Shown piece by piece: positions 44,217 to 52,320 of a stretch of DNA of 64,000 bases (position 1 is its first letter; the number at the start of each line of letters is the position of its first letter). The position numbers were made by a program, and so were the translations under genes. The DNA comes from Paenibacillus sophorae (GTDB lineage Bacteria; Bacillota; Bacilli; Paenibacillales; Paenibacillaceae), in contig NZ_CP076607.1 of the NCBI RefSeq assembly GCF_018966525.1, positions 3,596,001 to 3,660,000 of the forward strand. The letters are read 5' to 3'. The notes under the pieces are model-generated. The model was not told where the DNA came from and made no database searches. It saw only the letters and a program-made list of their open reading frames with translations.

Positions 44217-44229
44217 GGAGGGGGATGCA

Positions 44230-45180
44230 GTGAGCAGTGCTTGGCCAATCACTGGCATGAGCTGGGCATGTCCGCGGTGCAAGCAAGCACTGGAGAAAAA
44301 GGAGTCTTCATTCGACTGTACGTCATGCGGGGTAAGCTACCCCGTGCAGGGCGGATTGATTCCATACCTGCTTTTGGAGAGCAACGCTCAGGAAACGATG
44401 GAGCATAAGGAGCGGAAGGCGGCGGTTAAAGAGATGTTTACGTCATTTAACCGGGCCTTGGAGGATAACGGGGTGTCGCGCTTCTCCACATTTATCAATT
44501 GGGGGTATGCTGAGCCCAGCGATGAGAAAGGCGGGGCAAGCCTGCCGAGAGGAGTCAATCATCAATCGCTGCGGCTTCTGCAGGAGATCCTGAACGGAGT
44601 CGATGTAGAGGGGAAGGACGTGCTGGAAATCGCCTGCGGCAGAGGCGGCAACGTACGGGCACTCTGCAAAAGCTATGGGCCGCGAACCGTTGCGGGACTT
44701 GATTTGACGGAAACGAATATCGCTTTCTGTCTGGCAAGCAACCGGTATGAACAGGCTTCGTTCTGCGTCGGCGACGCGGAAGAGCTGCCCATCCCTGACG
44801 CTTGCTGCGATATCGTGCTGAATATCGAATCCTCGGATCTTTATCCCCGGATTAACCGTTTCTATGATGAGGTATTCCGCGTGCTGAAGGCGGGAGGCGT
44901 GTTCGTCTATGCGGATGATCTGGATGCGCTCAAGTTCGAGGAAGGTGAAAGGTATTTGATTGAGCTGGGCTTTGAAGTGTCGCTATCCCGCGATATCTCC
45001 GAGCAGGTTCTGCTGGCAAGCGACTTGGCTAAAGGCAGCCGTCTCGCGGCGCTAGGTGATACTCTCGGTAAGGGGGACGCCGTATGGGAAACGATGGGCG
45101 TTCCCGGAACGCCGATTTACGATGATATGCGTGCGGGAAAGCGCAGGTACAAAATTCTGCACCTGGTTAAGAAGGCGTGA
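44230..45180 (+). CDS. SAM methyltransferase with N-terminal zinc ribbon, second copy
   Basis: A 316-residue paralogue of the preceding gene: CPRC and CTSC zinc ribbon, RFSTFINWGYAEP, motif I LEIACGRGGNV, GLDLTETNI and RVLKAGGVFVYAD. I choose GTG 44230, 7 bases after AAGGAGGGG, because SSAWPITGMSWACPRC then aligns with the start of the first copy; a longer frame from 44179 overlaps the first gene. In-tandem duplicates of this form are unusual. Confidence 0.8.
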   Translation: MSSAWPITGMSWACPRCKQALEKKESSFDCTSCGVSYPVQGGLIPYLLLESNAQETMEHKERKAAVKEMFTSFNRALEDNGVSRFSTFINWGYAEPSDEKGGASLPRGVNHQSLRLLQEILNGVDVEGKDVLEIACGRGGNVRALCKSYGPRTVAGLDLTETNIAFCLASNRYEQASFCVGDAEELPIPDACCDIVLNIESSDLYPRINRFYDEVFRVLKAGGVFVYADDLDALKFEEGERYLIELGFEVSLSRDISEQVLLASDLAKGSRLAALGDTLGKGDAVWETMGVPGTPIYDDMRAGKRRYKILHLVKKA

Positions 45181-45184
45181 AGCG

Positions 45185-46132
45185 ATGACGGCAGCCCATT
45201 TAACCCTTACGGATATTAATGTATATATTCCATCATTCCGGCCTTCTATCGATCAAGTTATCCAGGAAATCAACGAAGACGGCGTTTCTTTCCGCTTAAG
45301 CGCGGCGGAGTACAGAGACAGCGGCTTTGAGCAAGTTCCCATCGCCAGGGATGAAAGTCTGGAGCATATGATTGCCCGGGTATGCGCCCCCATATTAAGC
45401 CAGGCAAGACAGGAAGGAATACGGCTCGGAGCGATTCTCTTCGCATGTGTCACGAGCGCCGGAGTGGGGGCGCAGAGCTTGTTCTCCGGGCTGCTCCGCG
45501 AATATGCCTATGGTGAGACGCCGGTTATTCAGCCAGAGGAATACGGCTGCGCTACCATACATTTATCGCTTAATTTGGCAAAAGCTTATTTGGCCGTTGA
45601 AACTGACGACAATGCCGCTGTATTGTTTGTCGCGGCGGATAAAGCGATAAGCTCTCATCACCGCAGCGACACCTATATGCTCTATGGGGATGCGGCAAGC
45701 GCCGCTCTATTCCGGGGGTCCGGTACCGGAGGGCAGCGGACGCTATCTACGCGGCTCAAAGTGGACGGTTTGGTATACGATGATTGTCCCGAACGAATTA
45801 AAATGTACTTCTCAACCTTCTATTTGGCTGTTCGTCAGGTTGTAAAGCAGGTGTTACGGGAAGCAGGAATGAGTATGAACGAGATCAGCCTTATTTTCTG
45901 CTCAAATCTGGGTCTGCACACCTGGAGTACGCTTGCCCGGGCGATCAGTTGTCCCCTGGATAAATTTTATGCCGGGGCACTTGGACATGCGGGGCATCTT
46001 CATAATACGGACATTCTGCTAAACGTGAACGATGCGGTCAGGAACGGTTCCTTGAACAGAGGCGACTTCTACTTGACGGTTACCGTAGGCTTCGGAGGCT
46101 ATTACGGCTGTGCCTTGCACAAATATGAGTAA
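45185..46132 (+). CDS. KAS III-like condensing or acyl-transfer enzyme
   Basis: A 315-residue thiolase-fold protein. The FabH-type triad is present: Cys122 (YGCAT), His245 (GLHTWST) and Asn274 (LHNTD), closely matching the positions in FabH. The start is ATG 45185, 4 bases after the methyltransferase stop; the longer frame from 45056 overlaps that gene. Such proteins condense or transfer acyl groups to or from carrier proteins. It is followed by a half-length relative, so the active form may be a heterocomplex. Confidence 0.75.
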   Translation: MTAAHLTLTDINVYIPSFRPSIDQVIQEINEDGVSFRLSAAEYRDSGFEQVPIARDESLEHMIARVCAPILSQARQEGIRLGAILFACVTSAGVGAQSLFSGLLREYAYGETPVIQPEEYGCATIHLSLNLAKAYLAVETDDNAAVLFVAADKAISSHHRSDTYMLYGDAASAALFRGSGTGGQRTLSTRLKVDGLVYDDCPERIKMYFSTFYLAVRQVVKQVLREAGMSMNEISLIFCSNLGLHTWSTLARAISCPLDKFYAGALGHAGHLHNTDILLNVNDAVRNGSLNRGDFYLTVTVGFGGYYGCALHKYE

Positions 46133-46138
46133 CAGAGA

Positions 46139-46603
46139 ATGAGGGTGGCTATGATTACGATGAAGACGGAATTAACGTTTAATGTTCTCTATTCGGGCAC
46201 AAGGGCGGACGGTGAAAATCAATCGTTGGTAGACATAGCCATCGCTCAAATGGAAGCGAACAGACAATGGCTGACAGACATGGATGTACTGGTCCTTTGC
46301 TATCACGCGAATACTCCCCATGCCGAGCGAGCTTGCGCCAAAATCAGAAGAGAGCTTAATCTGCTCGACACGCTGCCCCTGACACTGGGGCATTCCGGAA
46401 GCCAGGCGTTCTCCCATACGCTGTCGCTGCTGGAATGGCTAATGTCCGGCGGGGAATATCGAAGGGCGGTATGCGTTCTGGCAGATGAAGACTTTGGCCC
46501 GAGCGGCTTGCCGCTGCCGGCTCAAGAGAACCCGCTGTCCATAATCGAGATCATGCCATACGAGATGAAAAAAGAAAACCGAATTGAAGCGGCTGCTGAC
46601 TAA
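46139..46603 (+). CDS. half-length KAS III-like protein lacking catalytic Cys
   Basis: A 154-residue protein that matches only the N-terminal half of KAS III enzymes: MDVLVLCYHANTPHAERACA, then the SGSQAFSHTLSLLEWLMSGG helix and YRRAVCVLADE. The position of the catalytic Cys (CAGF in FabH) is taken by Ser88 in SQAF. It may be a non-catalytic partner of the preceding enzyme, like a chain-length factor, or a decayed gene. ATG 46139, 46151 or 46160 may be the start. It overlaps the convergent gene by 4 bases. Confidence 0.6.
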   Translation: MRVAMITMKTELTFNVLYSGTRADGENQSLVDIAIAQMEANRQWLTDMDVLVLCYHANTPHAERACAKIRRELNLLDTLPLTLGHSGSQAFSHTLSLLEWLMSGGEYRRAVCVLADEDFGPSGLPLPAQENPLSIIEIMPYEMKKENRIEAAAD

Positions 46604-47778
46604 TTGTTGGCAGCCGCATTTTTCAAAAAAGAATCAATGACTCCAATGGCTTTTTCTGGCCCGCCGCACTCTTGGAAACTATCATTGATTTTTTGTATCG
46701 CCTCTTTATATTCACTATTAGAAAGCACTTCATTTACGGCATCCTTTAAAGAGTTCGCATCAATATTATCTTTTGATAATCTGAAGCCAGCTCCAAGCTC
46801 AGTTAATCGCTGCGCCACCATGGGCTGATCCTTGTCATGGGGGATAACAACCAAGGGTACATTGTAATGAATAGCTTCATTAACGCTGTTCATTCCACCA
46901 TGCGTAATAATAACGTCAGATAGGTTTAGTACATCTAATTGAGGTACATATGGAGAAATGATAAAATTTTCGGGCGCTTGCTTGATTTTAGTAAAATCAG
47001 CTTTTTCTCCGGCTGCGATCACAACTTTCCCCTCAAAATCAGAAAAAGCATCGATACAAGTATTGAAAAATTGTTCGACATGATCCAAAACGGTTCCCAT
47101 AGAAATATAAAGAACCTTGTGATCTTTTAACGCTTCAAGAGAGAAGTGATCGGTTGTTTTCCTTTGTGGAAAGCTTGGACCAATAAATACATAATCCTCC
47201 CCGAAAAGCTCATTGTCAGGCTGGAAATATCGGCTTGTGTATACAATATTTATTTCACCGGAATTATTCATGAATTGAAGCATATTCTTGGGCACAACAT
47301 CGAATTCCGCCTTCATTTGATCAAGTAATTTTTCAGCATTCTCGTCAGGCTGGAACGAATCAGGGCCAAGCATAGGTTTGAATTCTTTCTCGGGCATTAA
47401 AAACGATGCGGATGAAGAGACACTTGGAATATGTAAATAATCCCTCACTAACTCCCCTGCACCAAATTTGTCATAAATAATAAAGTCGAAGTTAGTGGTT
47501 TCCGATAACTGCTTCGTGATTTCAAGTATATCTAATGATGTTTGAATATGGATGTTTATAAAAGCGTTCAATCCGGAAGGAGTAAAGGGATCAATGGATG
47601 CTTTTCTAAGCAAATCAGAATGAAGATGTACGATCGCCCCAACTCCTTCTAGTCTTTCCTTGAACTTCTCAGTGGTAATATAGTGCACGTTATCTCCCCG
47701 ATCAGCAAATGCTTTTACAATACCCAGGGTAGGGTTTACATGCCCCTCGGCAGGAAAATTAACCATTAATATGTTCAT
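46600..47778 (-). CDS. macrolide-type UDP-glycosyltransferase (GT1, YjiC-like)
   Basis: A 392-residue GT1 enzyme. It begins ILMVNFPAEGHVNPTLGI, the MGT signature, and has VIITHGGMNSVNEAIHYNVPLVVIPH in the donor-binding half. Homologues inactivate macrolides or glycosylate flavonoids and other small molecules. It is AT-richer than the cluster beside it and on the opposite strand, so it may be a separate or acquired gene. It could modify or detoxify the cluster product, but that is a guess. Confidence 0.85.
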   Translation of the reverse strand: MNILMVNFPAEGHVNPTLGIVKAFADRGDNVHYITTEKFKERLEGVGAIVHLHSDLLRKASIDPFTPSGLNAFINIHIQTSLDILEITKQLSETTNFDFIIYDKFGAGELVRDYLHIPSVSSSASFLMPEKEFKPMLGPDSFQPDENAEKLLDQMKAEFDVVPKNMLQFMNNSGEINIVYTSRYFQPDNELFGEDYVFIGPSFPQRKTTDHFSLEALKDHKVLYISMGTVLDHVEQFFNTCIDAFSDFEGKVVIAAGEKADFTKIKQAPENFIISPYVPQLDVLNLSDVIITHGGMNSVNEAIHYNVPLVVIPHDKDQPMVAQRLTELGAGFRLSKDNIDANSLKDAVNEVLSNSEYKEAIQKINDSFQECGGPEKAIGVIDSFLKNAAANN

Positions 47779-47953
47779 CGTCAGTTGTTCACTCCTTAAA
47801 TCAGATTAAGTAAACCAAAGTGATGATTTACATAATTTACCTTACCATAGATTGTTATTTTTATAAAGGTTCCTCAGTGTATGGAGCATAGTCGGGATTG
47901 CTAATCGTAGCTTCCACTGCTGTATGTGTAAGGCTTTTCTATGTCGAATTGAA

Positions 47954-47982
47954 TCGACAGCTTAACGATCCGGTGTTACAAT
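47954..47982 (+). promoter_or_regulatory. promoter of the CO dehydrogenase genes
   Basis: TCGACA (47954-47959) and TACAAT (47977-47982) are 17 bases apart. No clear FNR or CooA-type TGTGA-N6-TCACA site is visible in the 280-base upstream region. Confidence 0.5.
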
Positions 47983-48060
47983 TCCAGTAGATTACAATAA
48001 ATCAATAGATTACTACATGTGGAAACGGATCAGTCGCTTAGAACAGGGAGGATGGATAAG

Positions 48061-49989
48061 GTGGCTAAAATAAGAGAACCGGAAGAGGTCTCCAAGGATA
48101 CTCAGGTTCAGCAAATGCTGGCGGTTGCAAGAAGCAGGGGGATCGAAACGGCCTTCGATCGTGCCGATCAGATGGCGGCGAGGTGTCCGTTCGGGTCGGC
48201 CGGCCTCTGCTGCCGTTCCTGTCTGGAAGGTCCTTGCCGGATTGTGCCGAACGGAAGCGGGCCGAGGCGCGGAGTTTGCGGTTCGGATGCAGATACATTA
48301 GTGGCGAGAAGTCTCCTGAACACGATGATTCAGGGAGCGTCGGGCCATGCCGAACACGGCAGAGAAGTCGCAATGGCTTTGCTGAAGACGGCGGAAGGGA
48401 AGGCTCCGTATGTGATCCGGGATGTCGGCAAATTGATGCGGGTCGCGAAAGGTTTGAACCTGGAGATTGAAGGGAAATCCATTAACGAGGTTGCAAAGGC
48501 TGTGGCGCTTACGGCGCTTGAGGATTTTCAAAAGCATGAAGGCGTGATGAACTGGATTGAATATCGGGGTCACCAAAAGTCGCGGGAAATCTGGGATAAG
48601 CTTGGCATCACACCGGTAAATGCCCACCTGGAAATCGCAAAAGCGGTCACGAGAAACGCCATGGGCGGAGACGCCGATCCGCTCAATCTGCTGCTGGGCT
48701 CCGTTACGATGGGGCTGGTTGACGGCTACAGCGGACTGCACTTGTCTTCTGATCTGCAGGATATTCTGTTCGGGACGCCAAAAGCGGTCAAATTCAATTA
48801 CTCCCTTGCGGTGCTTGATGAGAAGCAGATCAATATCGCGGTGCATGGCCATATTCCGCTGCTGTCGGAGAAAATCGTGGAATGGGCACGAACACTTGAG
48901 CGTAAAGCCCTAACCGTAGGTGCGGAAGGGATCAATATTGTCGGTGTCTGCTGTACGGGAAATGAGCTGTTAATGCGTCAGGGGGTACATGCCGCTTCCA
49001 GTTTTTCTTCCCAGGAGCTTGTTATTGTGACAGGAGCGCTTGAGGCGATGGTTGTCGATATCCAGTGTATTATGCCGGGAATCCAGCAGGTGGCGGAATG
49101 TTTTCATACCGAAATCATCACAACCATGCCCCATGTTAAAATTCCAGGTGCGACGCACGTTAATTTTGAACCGGAATACGCGGATGATGCGGCCAGGGAA
49201 ATCGTGGAGAGAGCGATCCGCAATTTTGCAAAACGGGACCCGGCAAAAGTGGTCATCCCAGGAGGTTCGGTGGAGGCCTATGCCGGATTTTCCGTCGAAC
49301 AGATTTGTGAAGTGACCGCAAAAATCAACGAGGACAAGCCTTTACAGCCGCTGATCGACGCAATCAAAGACGGGACCATCCGTGGAGTTGCGGCAGTGAT
49401 CGGATGCACCAACCCGCGGGAGCCGCAGGATATAGGCAACGTCACCGTGGCAAAGGAACTGCTCAAAAACAATGTGTTGATCGTGACCACAGGCTGCGCC
49501 GCGCATTCGTTAGCGAAATACGGGCTGATGAATGAAGACGGGCTTGAAGCATGCGGCGACAGTTTGAAGGCTTTATTGCGGCAATTGGGACAGCATGCGG
49601 GCTTGTCCGCACTTCCGCCGGCTCTTCACATGGGCAGTTGTGTGGATAACTCCAGACCGCTGGATTTGCTGTCGGCCATTGCGGATGAGCTGGATGTTCC
49701 TGTCTCGAGCCTTCCCGCAGTCGGCAGTTGTCCGGAAACGCATAGTCCAAAGGCGCTTACAATCGGAACTTATTTTATGGCGCATGGTGTGGACGTTCAT
49801 GTCGGCGTGGACCCGCAGGTGTCAGGCTCGAATCTGGTTGCCCGGACACTGACCGGAAGCCGCGAGGACAAAGAAATTACGATGGATGGACTGTTCGGAG
49901 GGAAGCTGATCGTGGAAAGTGATCCTGTGAAAGCGGCCGCTATTTTACTTGAACGGATTGATATGAAACGCAAAGCGCTAGGGATCTGA
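48061..49989 (+). CDS. cooS: anaerobic nickel CO dehydrogenase, catalytic subunit
   Basis: A 642-residue Ni-Fe CO dehydrogenase oxidising CO to CO2. From GTG 48061 (9 bases after AGGGAGG) the D- and B-cluster Cys are at 42, 50, 51, 54, 59 and 73, one residue beyond the Rhodospirillum rubrum numbering. C-cluster ligands are seen in HGHIPLL, GVCCTGNE, IQCIMPG, IGCTNPR, TTGCAAHS and MGSCVDNS, and the catalytic Lys in HSPKALTIG. cooC follows by 22 bases. No cooF ferredoxin or hydrogenase gene is present, so its electron acceptor is unclear. Confidence 0.93.
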   Translation: MAKIREPEEVSKDTQVQQMLAVARSRGIETAFDRADQMAARCPFGSAGLCCRSCLEGPCRIVPNGSGPRRGVCGSDADTLVARSLLNTMIQGASGHAEHGREVAMALLKTAEGKAPYVIRDVGKLMRVAKGLNLEIEGKSINEVAKAVALTALEDFQKHEGVMNWIEYRGHQKSREIWDKLGITPVNAHLEIAKAVTRNAMGGDADPLNLLLGSVTMGLVDGYSGLHLSSDLQDILFGTPKAVKFNYSLAVLDEKQINIAVHGHIPLLSEKIVEWARTLERKALTVGAEGINIVGVCCTGNELLMRQGVHAASSFSSQELVIVTGALEAMVVDIQCIMPGIQQVAECFHTEIITTMPHVKIPGATHVNFEPEYADDAAREIVERAIRNFAKRDPAKVVIPGGSVEAYAGFSVEQICEVTAKINEDKPLQPLIDAIKDGTIRGVAAVIGCTNPREPQDIGNVTVAKELLKNNVLIVTTGCAAHSLAKYGLMNEDGLEACGDSLKALLRQLGQHAGLSALPPALHMGSCVDNSRPLDLLSAIADELDVPVSSLPAVGSCPETHSPKALTIGTYFMAHGVDVHVGVDPQVSGSNLVARTLTGSREDKEITMDGLFGGKLIVESDPVKAAAILLERIDMKRKALGI

Positions 49990-50011
49990 AAGATAAGGGA
50001 GGGGAAGAAAA

Positions 50012-50824
50012 ATGAGCCAGGCATTAAAAATCGCAATTTCAGGTAAAGGCGGCGTGGGAAAAACAACGGTTGCCGCGATGTTCTCTCATTTATTGATGAA
50101 AAAAGGCCACCGGGTGCTCGCCATTGATGCGGATCAGGATGCCAATCTGGGAATGGCGCTTGGGTTCGGCAGAGAAGAACTCTCGGAAATCCGCACCATC
50201 GCTGATGACCGGGATTTGATCAAGAAAAAGACCGGAGGCGATCCGGGCGTCAGCGGCAGCTGGTTTTCGCTAAACCCGAAAGTCGACGATATTCCGGAGG
50301 ACTATGTTGTGAGCAAAGACGGCATTAGGCTTTTGCAAATGGGCGGAGCATCCAAGGGCGGCGCCGGCTGCGCCTGTCCGCAGAGCACGCTGCTGAAGAC
50401 CCTGCTCAATTACCTGGTGACCGAGGAAGATGACGCAATAATTATTGATTTTGAAGCGGGGCTGGAGCATCTAGGCCGTTCAACCGCCAAAAACGTGGAT
50501 GCGCTGATGCTCGTAATTGAGCCGGGCAGCCGGAGTCTGGAAACGGCAAAATCCGTAATTCGGCTGGCGAAGGATATTGGCATCGAACAATTTTATTTGA
50601 TTCAAAACAAATGGATGGAGGGACTAAGCAGCACCGATGTGTCTTTTTTCGCAGATGAACGGGTGACTCTGCTTGGCAGCATTCCATTTGATCCGGTCTT
50701 TGTATCCGCTGATCGAGAAGGTACGGCGGTATATAGTGCTTTGGATGATAGACTCATAGCTATTTTCGAGCAAATGCTGGACCGGCTGCTGGAAGAGATG
50801 AGCAGAACCCGCGAGTACGTATGA
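50012..50824 (+). CDS. cooC: CO dehydrogenase nickel-insertion ATPase
   Basis: A 270-residue MinD-type ATPase with a deviant Walker A GKGGVGKT (residues 11-18) and the Ni-binding CxC (Cys120, Cys122) in GGAGCACPQS. It matures CooS by delivering Ni to the C-cluster in an ATP-dependent dimer. Its gene directly follows cooS, a typical pair. A strong terminator lies downstream. Confidence 0.92.
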   Translation: MSQALKIAISGKGGVGKTTVAAMFSHLLMKKGHRVLAIDADQDANLGMALGFGREELSEIRTIADDRDLIKKKTGGDPGVSGSWFSLNPKVDDIPEDYVVSKDGIRLLQMGGASKGGAGCACPQSTLLKTLLNYLVTEEDDAIIIDFEAGLEHLGRSTAKNVDALMLVIEPGSRSLETAKSVIRLAKDIGIEQFYLIQNKWMEGLSSTDVSFFADERVTLLGSIPFDPVFVSADREGTAVYSALDDRLIAIFEQMLDRLLEEMSRTREYV

Positions 50825-50881
50825 GACTGGCAAGAAATAAACTTCTGCTCCCCCTACTTCTTCTATAGAGTTTCCAAACGA

Positions 50882-50916
50882 TAGCCATCACTCAAAAAGT
50901 GGTGGCTCTTTTTTTA
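50882..50916 (+). terminator. intrinsic terminator after cooC
   Basis: AGCCATCACT and AGTGGTGGCT pair around an AAAA-type loop with T7 following. Confidence 0.9.
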
Positions 50917-50935
50917 CGCTTCTTTGTTTTAGCCG

Positions 50936-51511
50936 TTAAGAGCGATACTGGTGGCGTGCTACTTTCATCCGGTTTCCGCATATTTTCATAGAGCACCACT
51001 TACGTTTCCCTGTAGCATCCATAAACATCCACAAACATTTTGGATTGGAGCACCGATGAAGAATGGCAAGCTTACCATTTGCCAGCAATTCCAGTGCGTC
51101 ATAAGCAATAAGGGAGAAAAGGGCATTTTCATAAGGTCCACAGGGAATGGGTAAAAGCTTATTTTCCTTGATCACAAAGGTGAAAGGAGCATTATGGATA
51201 TATCTCTCCAACGAATGAATCCAATGCTCGTCTACTAGTTGTCTATCTACGATATCCTCAAAGCCCTTTCGCAAGAGACCTCTAAGTTCTTTAAGAGCGG
51301 ACAAGGATTCTTGCGGGAAATTGACATGGTTGTTTTGTGAAAATTGTTCGGCATGAATGACTTGCTCGGAAAACATGTGTTCAAGCCAATTGTAAACTTG
51401 CTGGCCGGTCTCAAGCAGATCATGCCTTTTTCCTCTTCGATTTTCTTCTGTATTAACCAAATTCAAAGATAGGGAGTTTGAAAGAAACTGGAATTTTTCT
51501 TGAACGGCCAT
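50936..51511 (-). CDS. CGNR zinc-finger / ABATE domain protein
   Basis: A 191-residue protein. N-terminal ABATE-type region (LSLNLVNTEENRRGKRHDLLE) and a C-terminal CGNR zinc finger with Cys in CSNPKC and CSMKICGNRMK. Such proteins are putative stress-linked transcription regulators in Actinobacteria and Firmicutes. It is alone and convergent with cooC. Confidence 0.8.
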   Translation of the reverse strand: MAVQEKFQFLSNSLSLNLVNTEENRRGKRHDLLETGQQVYNWLEHMFSEQVIHAEQFSQNNHVNFPQESLSALKELRGLLRKGFEDIVDRQLVDEHWIHSLERYIHNAPFTFVIKENKLLPIPCGPYENALFSLIAYDALELLANGKLAILHRCSNPKCLWMFMDATGKRKWCSMKICGNRMKVARHQYRS

Positions 51512-51563
51512 TGAATCGGATCACCTTTCGTTTCGTTTTCTAACTCCATTATATATGTATAAA

Positions 51564-51690
51564 GGGTTAATTAAAAGAAGGAGATCAAAAACTAACCCCT
51601 TATTATTATATTGAAAGGTTAGTTATTGACAAAGAAAGAAGTTAATTGAAAGCGGAATCCAGAACATTTATAACTGGATTCCGCTTTTTT
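51564..51690 (+). repeat. GGTTAG-type half sites and an orphan terminator
   Basis: GGGTTAATTA (51564), ACTAACC (51591-51597) and GGTTAGT (51617-51623) are related half sites; the last two form an inverted repeat. AAGCGGAATCCAG (51650-51662) pairs perfectly with CTGGATTCCGCTT (51674-51686) and ends in T6, a strong plus-strand terminator with no plus-strand gene before it. This may mark a deleted gene or an untranslated RNA. The 278-base region has no other feature. Confidence 0.5.
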
Positions 51691-51789
51691 GTGCTCAATC
51701 AGGGAATAGGGAAATGCGGATTCCTAAAGAAGGATCACATTAACAATCGCGACACACTTGGTTCTAGTTATCCTCGTCGTAAGACATGT

Positions 51790-52290
51790 TTATTTGAGTA
51801 ACTTCTCCATGATCATGACATCGATATGCTCACTGTCAATAATTCCTTGCTTTTCAAAAACACCCACTTCACGATATCCCATTTTCCGATATAGCCCTTG
51901 GCCTTGTTGATTAAAAGGAAATGTAAACAATACGATCTTGTAGAAATCTTTTTCTTTGGCTTCATGCTCTAATGCCTGAAGAAGAGTGCTACCAACCCCC
52001 TGTCCTCGTGATTTACGGCCAATGTAAATGGAGAGGTCTGCTACACCGTTGTAAGCACAGCGATGAGAATACGGATTGAGGGAAGCCCAACCAAGTACCT
52101 GACCATCCATTTCAGCGACTAATACAGTGTATCTTCCTTGATGGTCTTGGAACCAGGATTCCATGTAATTCAAGTCTTTTGCATCCGTTTCGAGTGTGGC
52201 TATACGGTCCTCAATGCCCTGGTTGTAAATACGAAGGATACTGCCAATATCATCTGAAACGGCTTGCCGAACCGTGAGTGTGGATATCAT
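51790..52290 (-). CDS. arsN1: GNAT acetyltransferase, ArsN1/PAT-like
   Basis: A 166-residue GNAT with phosphinothricin-acetyltransferase-like features: RQAVSDDIGSILRIYNQGI at the start, the acetyl-CoA loop IGRKSRGQGVGSTLL, and FPFNQQGQGLYRKMGYREVG. ArsN1 proteins acetylate the organoarsenical arsinothricin and phosphinothricin. It is 30 bases downstream of arsM on the same strand, which favours an ArsN1 role. A general GNAT function cannot be ruled out by sequence. Confidence 0.7.
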   Translation of the reverse strand: MISTLTVRQAVSDDIGSILRIYNQGIEDRIATLETDAKDLNYMESWFQDHQGRYTVLVAEMDGQVLGWASLNPYSHRCAYNGVADLSIYIGRKSRGQGVGSTLLQALEHEAKEKDFYKIVLFTFPFNQQGQGLYRKMGYREVGVFEKQGIIDSEHIDVMIMEKLLK

Positions 52291-52320
52291 TATTTTCCCT
52301 CCATGGATTAGACCTAAAAA

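Noticed and set aside
46139..46603. Precursor peptide for the cluster's radical SAM enzyme
   Set aside because: The protein aligns with the N-terminal half of KAS III enzymes, not with a leader-core peptide.
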